A DNA stretch of 60,135 bases from Clostridiales bacterium Firm_09 (lineage in GTDB: Bacteria > Bacillota > Clostridia > Christensenellales > DTU072). Positions 24,236 to 32,795 of this stretch are shown piece by piece. The notes under the pieces were generated by a model. It saw only the letters and a program-made list of their open reading frames with translations, made no database searches and had not been told where the DNA came from. Every line of letters begins with the position of its first letter. Position 1 is the stretch's first letter. The stretch covers positions 1 through 60,135 of the forward strand of contig LVAO01000022.1 in NCBI GenBank assembly GCA_001604065.1. The letters run 5' to 3'. Position numbers and translations under genes: made by a program.

Positions 24236-24811
24236 ATGAAAAGAATATTGAAATTCATTCCGCTGATAATCATCCTTATCTTGGTGATTGTCGTTGTTGC
24301 CGGTGTCTGGAGCGGTTATAACGGCACTGTGGACATGCGCGAAACCGTTGATTCCAATGAATCTGAGGTCCGGAACCGTCTGCAGCAGAGACATGATAAA
24401 ATGGAGCAGCTGATTTCCGCAATCGAAGGACTCCAGGACCACGCGGAAGATATTTACAATAGGATTACCGAAGCTCGAGCGGCTTATGCGAAGGCCGCGG
24501 CGAGCGGCACTTCCGAAGATTACATTGCCGCAGACGCGCTTGAAACGTCTGTGCTGTTTGCGTTTGAGGACAACCCTTATATAACCGCCACGCAGGGATA
24601 TCTGACATATATGGACGAGGTTTCGGCAATGGAGAATGCTCTTGCCGTAGCAAGAAGAGATTATAACGAAGCCGTGCAGAAATACAACGCTGCAGTCAGA
24701 AAATTTCCGAGAGTCCTTTATATTGGTATTTTCGGCTTTGAAAAGGAGCTTCCCTATTGGGAGGTAAGCGAAAATGCCGGCGAAGTGCCCCTGGGCAATT
24801 TTTCGGACTGA
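24236..24811 (+). CDS. LemA-family protein
   Basis: One N-terminal membrane helix (residues ~5-27, rich in I/L/V) is followed by NGTVDMRETVDSNESEVRNRLQQRHDKMEQL. This matches the LemA layout NxLVxLdexVd.aWaqVenqlqRRaDLIPNL, with Ser in place of the usual Trp. A long helical hairpin and KFPRVLYIGIFGFEKELPYW follow. LemA proteins are anchored helical-bundle proteins often paired with TPM-domain proteins, as here (the next gene starts 3 bases later). The start follows CAGGAGACG. Confidence 0.9.
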   Translation: MKRILKFIPLIIILILVIVVVAGVWSGYNGTVDMRETVDSNESEVRNRLQQRHDKMEQLISAIEGLQDHAEDIYNRITEARAAYAKAAASGTSEDYIAADALETSVLFAFEDNPYITATQGYLTYMDEVSAMENALAVARRDYNEAVQKYNAAVRKFPRVLYIGIFGFEKELPYWEVSENAGEVPLGNFSD

Positions 24812-24814
24812 AGT

Positions 24815-25618
24815 ATGAAAACATTTATAAAGGCTTTTGCCGTTCTCTTGCTTGCGGCGATGATTTTCGTCGCACTTTCTTCCTGCCAGAAAAAGAACTG
24901 CAGCTATCCGCGTCCCAGCAGAGAGTTCTATTGCAGTGATTTCGCCGAGGCGCTTCTGCCGGGTTCCAGACATAATTTCATTGTTGAGGGGGAACGCTTG
25001 TATGAGGATACAAAGGAGATCGAAGAAATCGGCGGCGCGCAGGTAGTGGTGGCCACCATGCTGTTGGACAGCGAAGATCAGGCGGCGGAAATTGACCGGA
25101 CAGAACTCTTCCGCGAATGGCGCATCGGCAAAAACGATATGGGGCTGCTGATACTTCTTCTTTTTGTGGAGAACGGAGAATATCTCGAGCTTGTCCGCAC
25201 CGAGATCGAAATCGGTTACCGCATGGAGAGCTACATTACCGCCGCGCGCGCGGGCTACGTCGTTGACAATTGCCTTTATAACGAAGAATGGGAAGGTTCG
25301 GTTGATATGGGTCTTGGAGAAATGTACTACGAACTTCTCTCCGATATCTATACAAAGGCGTACGGATACGAAAGCTTCGACTACGATATGGAGACGTATC
25401 GGGATTATTTAATCAATTATTCCGACGACAATTCTGCGGAGTCTCTGGTGCCCATGAGTTTTTGGGTCTATCTCTTTTCGCCTTACTCTCCGCCGTGGTC
25501 AAAAGCCTTCGGCATCGGAGGAATTCTTCTTGTCCTTTTATTGGGCGGCGGAGGATTTGTGATGGGCAGAACGAAGGGCGGAGGAGGCCGCAGCGGCGGA
25601 TACGGCATCAGAAGATAA
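24815..25618 (+). CDS. TPM-domain lipoprotein (YgcG-like)
   Basis: The N-terminus is a lipoprotein signal (VALSSC, Cys25). A TPM domain follows: YCSDFAEALLPG, GGAQVVVATML, LFREWRIGKNDMGLLIL and VRTEIEIGYRMESYI, matching TPM_phosphatase/Psb32 motifs. Near the C-terminus come a hydrophobic helix (~230-250) and a Gly-rich tail (GGGGRSGGYG), typical of YgcG-type proteins. The domain lies outside the cytoplasm. Function in Firmicutes is unclear (phosphatase activity is known for plant TLP18.3). It is cotranscribed with LemA, a pairing seen in many bacteria. Confidence 0.9.
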   Translation: MKTFIKAFAVLLLAAMIFVALSSCQKKNCSYPRPSREFYCSDFAEALLPGSRHNFIVEGERLYEDTKEIEEIGGAQVVVATMLLDSEDQAAEIDRTELFREWRIGKNDMGLLILLLFVENGEYLELVRTEIEIGYRMESYITAARAGYVVDNCLYNEEWEGSVDMGLGEMYYELLSDIYTKAYGYESFDYDMETYRDYLINYSDDNSAESLVPMSFWVYLFSPYSPPWSKAFGIGGILLVLLLGGGGFVMGRTKGGGGRSGGYGIRR

Positions 25619-25631
25619 ATCCTATCCCGAT

Positions 25632-27044
25632 TCATAGCGAATGAACCTTTTTATTTGAGTCGTTTTTTGTCGGAAAACGGATGCCGTCAGCGCAGGGGCG
25701 GTTGCCGGGCAGGGCTCTTGCGGCGGCAGAAACGGTAAAGCGTTTTGCGATGATATAGGTGTGCGCGATACGGCGGGAGAATCTGCCGTAAGAAATGGCG
25801 ACGATATGCCCTTTGCTGTCGATGGTAAGTCCGGCATATCCGGTATCGGCGTTGGCTTCGCCCCGGCGAATGGGGAAAAAAAGGTTGTACGTGCGTGACA
25901 AAAGTATGGTAAAACCGCCGCTGCCCATCGCACCTTTGTGAAGATCACTGTATTCCCCCACCCAGGCGACCCATCCGCGTGAAAAAGAATACCGAGGGTC
26001 GAAATCATGTCCTTTATACCAGTCGACATCGCGGAAGGTGATCACCAGCTTGCCGCTCAGACGATCATACTCTGCCTTATGCCGTTCTCCGGTCAGCTCG
26101 CGTGAAAGATCCTGAGGCGGTGTCCATGTCAATCCCTCGTCGGTAGAAAAACACACTTGCGAAAAAGATTTTTTTGCATTGGTTCGTATGAGAAGCGCAA
26201 GCTCCTTTCCGTCGGGCGAGCGCACCACCTCCGGTTCACAGAAGCAAAGCGCGCTTTCTTTTTTCCAATAGGCTTCGGGCAGAAGACGCTGCGGTTTTGT
26301 CCACTGGGTCTGCCCATTGATGTCAAAGGTCAGGATGGTTTTGTAAAGACGGAAGGGCGACTCCATATGAAACAGCCCCATCCATTTGTCTGCGAAAACG
26401 CCTTTTTCTTTGAGGCGCGTAAGACTTGCCATTGCGACAAAGGCAGGCCACTCGCCTTTGGGCGCGCGGTATTCTTCACGGATTGCCTGAGAACCGAAGA
26501 TGTTTTCGTGAAATGACCACACCTTTCCGTCACAGAAGCCTGTTTTTTTGTCCTTTGATACGGACAGGGATACATCAAAACCGTCGCCGGGAAGCGCTTT
26601 GCCGCGGTCGGGACGGCCGTTGATTAAAATAAGTTTCTGCTCCCCATTCCTGAAATCCAGTTTATATAAGGTAGGCGTTTCTATGGTATGCCTGAAGCTT
26701 TCGGGAAGTCCGCCGAAAGGCAGGGACCACGTTTTGCCTCCATCCGGACTTTCCTTGAGAACGGTTTCTCCGGTGCAGTGTCCCTTGGGATAAGCAACAA
26801 GAATATGCCCGGTATCCAGCAGCACGCTGTCGGGATGGCCGAGGTAAAGGCTCAACGTATTCTTTCCGCGCTTCTTGGGATAATCCACAATAATATTCTG
26901 GAACATATATTGCGGAACACCGGAAATCTTCGACCCCGGCGAGAGGTCGACATATTTATGCCGTTCGGTCCTATCAATCTGGTAACGTCTGAACACCGGG
27001 ATATCCCATTCCTTTTTTGCCCGAATATACCTTAATTTTATCAT
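25632..27044 (-). CDS. Sialidase-fold (BNR/Asp-box) exoglycosidase-like protein
   Basis: The 470-residue protein has two Asp-box motifs (SPDGGKTW and STDEGLTW), plus YLGHPDSVLLDTGHILVAYPKGH, FCEPEVVRSPDGKELALLIR and GYAGLTIDSKGHIVAISYG. These are typical of six-bladed propeller sialidase-superfamily proteins. No signal peptide is visible, so it would be cytoplasmic. It diverges from the catabolic operon at 27218 and shares its regulatory region, suggesting it processes the same substrate. Asp-box proteins include non-sialidases, and no nan genes are nearby, so sialic acid as substrate is doubtful. The start is uncertain: ATG 27044 has no clear ribosome site. Confidence 0.75.
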   Translation of the reverse strand: MIKLRYIRAKKEWDIPVFRRYQIDRTERHKYVDLSPGSKISGVPQYMFQNIIVDYPKKRGKNTLSLYLGHPDSVLLDTGHILVAYPKGHCTGETVLKESPDGGKTWSLPFGGLPESFRHTIETPTLYKLDFRNGEQKLILINGRPDRGKALPGDGFDVSLSVSKDKKTGFCDGKVWSFHENIFGSQAIREEYRAPKGEWPAFVAMASLTRLKEKGVFADKWMGLFHMESPFRLYKTILTFDINGQTQWTKPQRLLPEAYWKKESALCFCEPEVVRSPDGKELALLIRTNAKKSFSQVCFSTDEGLTWTPPQDLSRELTGERHKAEYDRLSGKLVITFRDVDWYKGHDFDPRYSFSRGWVAWVGEYSDLHKGAMGSGGFTILLSRTYNLFFPIRRGEANADTGYAGLTIDSKGHIVAISYGRFSRRIAHTYIIAKRFTVSAAARALPGNRPCADGIRFPTKNDSNKKVHSL

Positions 27045-27115
27045 AATATGAAGAAAATACAATAAGCAGAATCAAGGCATCGCATAGCGCGTTTTTTTGC
27101 CGCAAATAAAATTGA

Positions 27116-27132
27116 GTTGCACATTGCGCAAC
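27116..27132. promoter_or_regulatory. Operator-like inverted repeat between sialidase-like and iolD-like genes
   Basis: GTTGCACATTGCGCAAC is a 17-base palindrome with one mismatched pair. It lies 18 bases upstream of the -35 of the catabolic operon and in the divergent control region. A candidate binding site for the cluster's IclR regulator. Confidence 0.45.
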
Positions 27133-27150
27133 ATGCTTTGCGTTTCTGTA

Positions 27151-27179
27151 TTGACCGCTTTGGCGGATACGCATACAAT
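27151..27179 (+). promoter_or_regulatory. Promoter of the catabolic operon
   Basis: TTGACC (27151-27156), 17-base spacer, TACAAT (27174-27179). The predicted start of transcription is about 30 bases before the iolD-like ATG, which has the ribosome site TCGGAGG. Confidence 0.65.
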
Positions 27180-27217
27180 AATGTTGAAATCATGGGATAA
27201 TCGGAGGTTCTGCCATT

Positions 27218-29005
27218 ATGAAGCTCACAGGCGGAGAAATCATCGTCAAACAACTGGTCAAAGAGGGCGTGCCTTATATTCTGGGCATTCCCGGGCATGG
27301 CGTGCTGGGACTCTTTGATGCCATCCGCAAGGAAGAGGCCGCGGGGAACATCCGATACCTGCAGGTCAAGCACGAGCAGGCGGCAACCGCAATTGCGGAC
27401 GGGTACTTCCGTATTACGGGCAAGCCTCTCGCTTCCTTTGCTTCCATCGGACCGGGTTCGCTCAACACTGCGATCGGTCTTGCGACCGCGTATGTGGATT
27501 CGACTGCATTTCTGCAGCTGTGCGGCGACACGCATACCAATATGAAGGGTGTGGGTGTTCTGCAGGAAATCGAGCGGTATGCCGACAGCAATGTGATAAG
27601 AAGTCTGGAGCCGCTTGCAAAACGCAGCTGGCGGGCGGAGACCGTGGGGCAGCTTCCGCGCATCATGCGCCGCGCCTTTGATTTGATGACCACCGGCAGA
27701 AGCGGACCCGTCGTCGTGACACTTCCCATGGATGTGCAGGCGGCGGCAACAGAAGCCATCATGCCCGAAAGGAACAAAGAAATTTCTGCGCTTCCTTCTC
27801 CCGGCGAAGCGGATATCGCAAAGGCGGTCGCATGGATGAAGAAGGCAGAACGTCCGGTCATTCTTGCAGGCGGGGGCGCACTCAGAGCGCGCTGTGCGCC
27901 GCGTATAATCGCCCTTGCCGAACAATGGGGCGCCGCCATCGTCACCACGCTTGCCGGTAAGGGCGCGGTGGCGGAAACACATCCTCAATACGGCTTTCAT
28001 ACCGGCTCCAAGGGTACGCCTGTCGGCATAAGCTTATGCCGCAACGCAGATGTGATACTTGCATTGGGGACGCGCTTTGCCGACGAAACAACCTGTTCCT
28101 ACAGAAAGGGCGCAAGCTTCAACTTCCCGGATACCAAGCTGATTCATGTCGATATCGATGCCGGAGAGATTGGCAAGAATTATGTCGCCGATGTCGGCAT
28201 TGTCGCGGATCTGGCTCAGACGCTGGAAAGGCTGATTGATGGTTTGGGTGTCTGTAAAATTAAAAAAGGGTACCTGGATGAAATACAATCTCTAAAATCA
28301 AAATGGTTTGAATATTTAAGGGATGTGCGCGGCAAGAAGACCGCGGAGCCCACGATATCCCAGTTGATCGGCGTTTTGAATGAAATTCTGCCTCATGATG
28401 CAATCATTTCCACATCCTCGGGGAACACGCAGGCACAGCTGTTTCAGGAATATTGCTATGCCGAGCCGTACTGCAACCTGACAACGGGCGGATTTTCCAC
28501 CATGGGTTGGGCGGTGCCCGCCGCGATAGGGGCAAAGCTTGCTTTGCCGGAACGTACGGTTGTCGCGCTTGTCGGCGACGGCGACTTCATGATGATCATG
28601 CAGGAGCTTTCCACCATCGCGCAGTACAATATCCCTGTCATTATTGTGATGGCAAACAACTGCGGCTGGATGGCAATCAAGGATCTGCAGCAGGATGTGT
28701 TGGGCGGTGCGCAGACGTTCGGAAATGATTTCATGCGTGACGGAAAGCCTTACAGCCCGGATTTTTATACCATAGCAAAAGGCTTCGGCATCGATTCTTA
28801 TAAGCCCAGAACAACGGAAGATATCAAGGAAGCCCTGCGTGCAGCCGTCCGGGCAGGCAAGCCGGCGATGATAACGGTTGATGTTTCCCGCGAGTACCCC
28901 TATACTGGCGGCAAGGCGTTCGGCTGGTGGGACGTGCCCATTCCCGCCTATATGGAAGAAAAACGTACGGTTTACGAAGCATCTGCAGAAGAGGAGACGG
29001 TGTGA
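27218..29005 (+). CDS. ThDP-dependent enzyme, IolD / acetolactate-synthase-like
   Basis: The 595-residue protein has the three-domain layout of POX/ALS-type ThDP enzymes. The ylid-activating glutamate is in VKHEQAATA (Glu53). A central Rossmann-like domain contains PVILAGGG. The C-terminal ThDP/Mg motif runs from GDGDFM (Gly453) to ANN (Asn480-481). The tail has GWWDVPIPAYM, similar to the C-terminal WWHVGVAE of inositol-pathway IolD. In the myo-inositol pathway IolD hydrolyses a cyclic 1,2-dione. Here IolB, C, E and J are absent, so the substrate differs or is unknown. The next gene, a dehydrogenase, starts 1 base after the stop. Confidence 0.8.
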   Translation: MKLTGGEIIVKQLVKEGVPYILGIPGHGVLGLFDAIRKEEAAGNIRYLQVKHEQAATAIADGYFRITGKPLASFASIGPGSLNTAIGLATAYVDSTAFLQLCGDTHTNMKGVGVLQEIERYADSNVIRSLEPLAKRSWRAETVGQLPRIMRRAFDLMTTGRSGPVVVTLPMDVQAAATEAIMPERNKEISALPSPGEADIAKAVAWMKKAERPVILAGGGALRARCAPRIIALAEQWGAAIVTTLAGKGAVAETHPQYGFHTGSKGTPVGISLCRNADVILALGTRFADETTCSYRKGASFNFPDTKLIHVDIDAGEIGKNYVADVGIVADLAQTLERLIDGLGVCKIKKGYLDEIQSLKSKWFEYLRDVRGKKTAEPTISQLIGVLNEILPHDAIISTSSGNTQAQLFQEYCYAEPYCNLTTGGFSTMGWAVPAAIGAKLALPERTVVALVGDGDFMMIMQELSTIAQYNIPVIIVMANNCGWMAIKDLQQDVLGGAQTFGNDFMRDGKPYSPDFYTIAKGFGIDSYKPRTTEDIKEALRAAVRAGKPAMITVDVSREYPYTGGKAFGWWDVPIPAYMEEKRTVYEASAEEETV

Positions 29006-29006
29006 T

Positions 29007-30509
29007 ATGGAAAAACTGAAATATTTTACCAATAATAAGTTCTGCGAGTCGCAGACGGACACATTTTACAAGGTTTTTGATCCTTCCACAGGAGAACAGC
29101 TTGCGGATTGCCCCAGACTGACCCTTTCGGAAGTCAGGGAAGTCATCGAAAACGCCCAAAAAGCTTATCCCGCCTGGTCGGCAACCCCCGTACAGAAGCG
29201 TGTGCAGGTATTGTATAAAGTCAAACAGCTGATTGATGAGCATCTGGAAGAGCTGTCCATGCTGGTTGCCAAAGAGCACGGCAAGGTTTATGAGGAAGCC
29301 AAGGGGGATGTCCTTAAGGCGCGTGAAGCGACCGAGCTGGCCATTTCGACTCCGGTCATGATGATGGGAGAGTCCATGATGGATGCGTCCAAGGGTTATG
29401 ATACCGTATTGTACCGTGAACCATTGGGTGTCTTTGCAGGGATATCTCCGTTCAATTTTCCCGCCATGATTCCCATGGGATGGATGGCGCCGAATTGCAT
29501 CGCTGCGGGCAATACGATGGTTCTTAAGGTCGCAGGCGCAACGCCGATGACTTCTCTCCGTTTTTGCGAATTGTACAGAGAAGCCGGACTTCCTGACGGC
29601 GTTCTGAATGTCTTTTCCTGCGGACGCAGCGAAACCAGAGAACTTCTTGTCAATCCCGCCATCAAAGGGATTTCTTTTGTGGGGTCCACGCAGGTGGGAA
29701 GCTTTGTCTATTCCGAAGGCGCGGCGCACGGCAAGCGTGTCCAGACCCTGTGCGAGGCAAAAAATCATGCGCTGGTGCTTGCGGATGCACCCATTGACAG
29801 GGCGGCGGCGGGTATCATCAATGCCGCGTTCGGCTGTGCGGGAGAACGCTGTATGGCGCTTCCTGTGGTTGTGGCAGAAGAAAGCATCGCGGATGAGCTG
29901 GTCGCAAAGCTCAAGGAACTTGCCTCCGGGCTCAGATTGGGGCCGGCGTATGATAAAACAAGCAAGCTTGGACCTGTTTACAGCGCCGAACACAAGGCGT
30001 ACATCATTGCCAGAATCGAACAGGGCATAGCCGAGGGCGCAGAACTTGTTCTGGATGGCAGAGGCGCAAAAGTGGAAGGATATCCGAACGGGTTCTATCT
30101 TGGGCCGACCATCTTTGATAAAGTGAAGCCGGGCATGAGCGTGGGAGACAAAGAGATATTCGGCCCCGTATTGTCAATAAAGCGTGTCAAAGACTTTGAA
30201 GAAGGACTTGCGCTGATGAATGCGAGCCCCTTTGCCAACGGCTCGGTCATTTATACGAGGAGCGGCTATTATGCACGTGAGTTCTCCAGACGGACGCATG
30301 GCGGCATGGTCGGCATCAATGTGGGCATTCCGGTGCCGACCGGCATTTTTCCCTTCTGCGGACATAAGGACAGCTTCTTCGGAGATCTGCATTGCCTCGG
30401 CAAGGATGCCTACCGCTTTTATACCGAGTCCAAAACGGTCACCGCGCATTGGTTTGACGAGCATGAGTCACGCTCCACCAAAGTTACAACATGGGACGGC
30501 ACTATATAA
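29007..30509 (+). CDS. CoA-acylating (methyl)malonate-semialdehyde dehydrogenase-like
   Basis: An aldehyde dehydrogenase of 500 residues in the MmsA/IolA clade. Its catalytic cysteine is in GERCMALPV (Cys282). The general-base Glu of ordinary ALDHs is replaced as CEAKNHALVLADA, the Asn form seen in CoA-dependent MMSDHs. PVPTGIFPFCGHKDSFFGD near the C-terminus also matches this clade. Classic members make acetyl- or propionyl-CoA from (methyl)malonate semialdehyde; relatives act on other short aldehydes. The start at 29007 follows GAGGAGACGG and is coupled to the IolD-like gene. It probably removes the aldehyde product of the upstream or downstream ThDP enzymes. Confidence 0.87.
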   Translation: MEKLKYFTNNKFCESQTDTFYKVFDPSTGEQLADCPRLTLSEVREVIENAQKAYPAWSATPVQKRVQVLYKVKQLIDEHLEELSMLVAKEHGKVYEEAKGDVLKAREATELAISTPVMMMGESMMDASKGYDTVLYREPLGVFAGISPFNFPAMIPMGWMAPNCIAAGNTMVLKVAGATPMTSLRFCELYREAGLPDGVLNVFSCGRSETRELLVNPAIKGISFVGSTQVGSFVYSEGAAHGKRVQTLCEAKNHALVLADAPIDRAAAGIINAAFGCAGERCMALPVVVAEESIADELVAKLKELASGLRLGPAYDKTSKLGPVYSAEHKAYIIARIEQGIAEGAELVLDGRGAKVEGYPNGFYLGPTIFDKVKPGMSVGDKEIFGPVLSIKRVKDFEEGLALMNASPFANGSVIYTRSGYYAREFSRRTHGGMVGINVGIPVPTGIFPFCGHKDSFFGDLHCLGKDAYRFYTESKTVTAHWFDEHESRSTKVTTWDGTI

Positions 30510-30540
30510 CGGGCCTATCGCTTTTGCAAACAGCCTGAAT

Positions 30541-30559
30541 GCAAAGCATATGCTTTTGC
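30541..30559. promoter_or_regulatory. Near-palindrome GCAAAGCATATGCTTTTGC
   Basis: The core GCATATGC is perfect and is flanked by GCAAA and TTTTGC. It lies 32 bases after the dehydrogenase stop and about 210 bases before the Gfo/Idh/MocA start. There is no T run. It shares GCAA/TTGC half-sites with the repeat at 27116-27132 and could be a second operator inside the island. Confidence 0.3.
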
Positions 30560-30768
30560 CGAAGACATAATCCGCGGCTCGGTTGGTTTTCTTAGGGGTC
30601 ATGCATAAAAGGCTGCATTTCCCTTCCGGAATCCGCTGCTTCCTAGTCAGGTCCGCGTCTGCTGTCAGACCGGTTGCGTCAGGATACGCTTCCTTGTCTT
30701 GCTTTCATCCGCCATCGGTACGGTAATCAGATAGTAATCATGAACCTTATCAAAGTTATGGAGGAAAT

Positions 30769-31974
30769 ATGGATAAGATGAAGTTTGTTTTGATAGGTTG
30801 CGGCCGCATTGCCACTCTGCATGTGGCAGGATACAAAGATCGCGCCGATGCGGAGCTTTATGGCGTTTATGACAAAAACAAAAAAACGGCCGAAGAATTT
30901 GCGGCGGCCTACGGAATCCCAAAGGTGTATTCAAGCTATGAAGAGGTTCTTGCAGATCCCGCAGTGACGGCGGTGGAAATAATCGTCCCGCACCATCTTC
31001 ATTGCGCGCTCACCGTACAGGCATGCAAGGCAAAAAAACATGTTTCGGTCCAGAAGCCGATGGCACTGAATCTTGCCGAGTGCGATCAGATGATTGCCGC
31101 GGCCCGTGAGAACGGCGTCAAGCTGAAGGTGTATGAGAATTTTGTCCATTATCCTCCTTATAAATTCATGAAATCCTTGATCGACAAGGGCGAAATAGGA
31201 GAAATCAAGGGTGTGCGTTATAAGATGTGCAACGGCGCGCTGCTCTCCAACAATGCACCCATGTGCAAGGCGCGGGCAAAAGCCTATGGCATTACAGAAG
31301 AAAGCGGTCTTTGTCCCACGGGCTGGAAGGTGGACACACTTTCTTGGACCTGGAGGCTCAATGAAACACTTTCTGGGGGCGGACCCGTCGTTTTTGATGA
31401 CGGCTACCACAAATTTTCGCTTTTTGTCGATCTTGCCGGCGAAATAGAAAAGGTTGTCGCCTGGATTGACGAGAGCATCGTCTTTGGAAATATCTGTCAG
31501 GACGCTCCCGCGGTGATTATGTGGAAATATAAAGACAAAAAAGTATACGGCGTCTTTGATGTCACCTCGCCGGAGGGACTTTATGTGAACGGCAAATATT
31601 ATACCTGTGACGAGCGCATGGAAGTGACCGGTGAACGCGGCATCCTTTGGCTGACACGCTGTACCGCTTCGATGATACCCGATCTTGCTCCCGTCATACT
31701 TTACAAGGACGGCAAAGTGACGGAATACTGGGACTTCCCGCATGATTGGCAGGATGCGTTCGTCGAATCGACCCATGATTTTATTGACGCTATCCGCGAT
31801 AACCGCGAGCCGGTGCTGTCGGGAGAGCGAGGACGCGAGGTCCTGAAATTCGCTTTGGCTGTTTTGGACAGCGCAAGACAGGAAAAACAGATCAGATTGG
31901 AGCAGTATGAGGATAAGCCGTTGCCCAAAAAACGCAATTTCCTTTCGGTACTTCTTAGAGGAAACAAAAGATGA
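30769..31974 (+). CDS. Gfo/Idh/MocA-family oxidoreductase
   Basis: The 401-residue protein starts with a Rossmann motif (KFVLIGCGRIATLHVAGY), then AVEIIVPHHLHCALTVQA and HVSVQKPMALNLAECD. The latter contains the EKP-like catalytic segment, as QKP: the usual Glu is Gln here. A C-terminal alpha/beta domain with GGGPVVFDDGYHKFSLF follows. Such enzymes oxidise or reduce sugars and cyclitols with NAD(P). RBS TGGAGGAAAT. The gap of 259 bases before it may carry a separate promoter. Its stop overlaps the transketolase start (ATGA), linking it to the split transketolase. Confidence 0.9.
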   Translation: MDKMKFVLIGCGRIATLHVAGYKDRADAELYGVYDKNKKTAEEFAAAYGIPKVYSSYEEVLADPAVTAVEIIVPHHLHCALTVQACKAKKHVSVQKPMALNLAECDQMIAAARENGVKLKVYENFVHYPPYKFMKSLIDKGEIGEIKGVRYKMCNGALLSNNAPMCKARAKAYGITEESGLCPTGWKVDTLSWTWRLNETLSGGGPVVFDDGYHKFSLFVDLAGEIEKVVAWIDESIVFGNICQDAPAVIMWKYKDKKVYGVFDVTSPEGLYVNGKYYTCDERMEVTGERGILWLTRCTASMIPDLAPVILYKDGKVTEYWDFPHDWQDAFVESTHDFIDAIRDNREPVLSGERGREVLKFALAVLDSARQEKQIRLEQYEDKPLPKKRNFLSVLLRGNKR

Positions 31975-32795
31975 ATGGTTATTCACTGAAAAAAGACGCC
32001 GCCGAAATCCGCAAACTGACCATCCGCGCGATGGCTTCTGCAGGATACGGGCACATCGGCGGCAGCATGTCCGTTTGTGACGCGCTTGCCGCTTTGTATG
32101 GCGGTGTGATGCATGTCGATCCCTCCGACCCCGACATGCCCGACAGGGACAGACTGGTATTGTCCAAGGGACATTGCGGTCCCGCGCTTTATGCCGCGCT
32201 TGCCTATAAGGGTTACTTTCCGGCGGAAGAGCTTGCCACACTGAATGCGAACGGCACATTGCTTCCCAGCCATTGCGACAGGCTGAAAACCAGAGGCGTC
32301 GACATCAGCACAGGCTCTCTCGGTCAGGGACTTTCGCTCGCTTCCGGCGTTGCGTATGGCTGCAGAATGCGCGGTTATGCAAGCAAAGTCTTTTGCATCG
32401 TCGGTGACGGCGAACTGCAGGAGGGACAGAATTGGGAGGCTATCCAGTTTATTGCGCATCATCGGTTGGATAACCTCATTCTGATAGTCGACAACAACAA
32501 AAGGCAGCTTGACGGCTATACGGAAGAAATCTGCGCCCAGCAGAATCTGGCGGACAAATTCATGTCATTCGGTTTGAAAGTGTTTTTGTGTTGCGGACAC
32601 GATCCCGAAGCAATCTTCCGGACGCTCGAACAAGCAAAAGAAGCCGGTGCGCCTTCTGCGGTGATACTGGATACCGAGAAAGGCAAAGGCTGCGTTTTCG
32701 CAGAAATTCCCGGTTTCAATCATTATATGGTGATTGACAAGACAATGGCAGAAGCCGCATGCCGCGAAATCGACAGGAGGCTCTCCGATGAGTGA
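31971..32795 (+). CDS. Transketolase-like, N-terminal (ThDP-binding) subunit
   Basis: The 274-residue protein corresponds to the N-terminal half of transketolase: GYGHIGGSMSVCDALAALY, DRDRLVLSKGHCGPALYA, GSLGQGLSLASGVAYG and GDGELQEGQNWEA, with Asn in VDNNKRQLDG. These bind ThDP diphosphate and Mg. Two-subunit transketolases occur in archaea and in many catabolic clusters. It overlaps the Gfo/Idh/MocA gene by 4 bases and the C-terminal subunit gene by 8. Confidence 0.92.
   Translation: MNGYSLKKDAAEIRKLTIRAMASAGYGHIGGSMSVCDALAALYGGVMHVDPSDPDMPDRDRLVLSKGHCGPALYAALAYKGYFPAEELATLNANGTLLPSHCDRLKTRGVDISTGSLGQGLSLASGVAYGCRMRGYASKVFCIVGDGELQEGQNWEAIQFIAHHRLDNLILIVDNNKRQLDGYTEEICAQQNLADKFMSFGLKVFLCCGHDPEAIFRTLEQAKEAGAPSAVILDTEKGKGCVFAEIPGFNHYMVIDKTMAEAACREIDRRLSDE

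Noticed and set aside
27218-29005. Biosynthetic acetolactate synthase
   Set aside because: The neighbours are catabolic (MMSDH, transketolase, GPH), there is no regulatory subunit gene, and the C-terminus resembles IolD.
27218-29005. Sulfoacetaldehyde acetyltransferase (Xsc)
   Set aside because: Same superfamily, but the N-terminal segment around the catalytic Glu and the C-terminus do not look like Xsc, and no phosphotransacetylase is adjacent.
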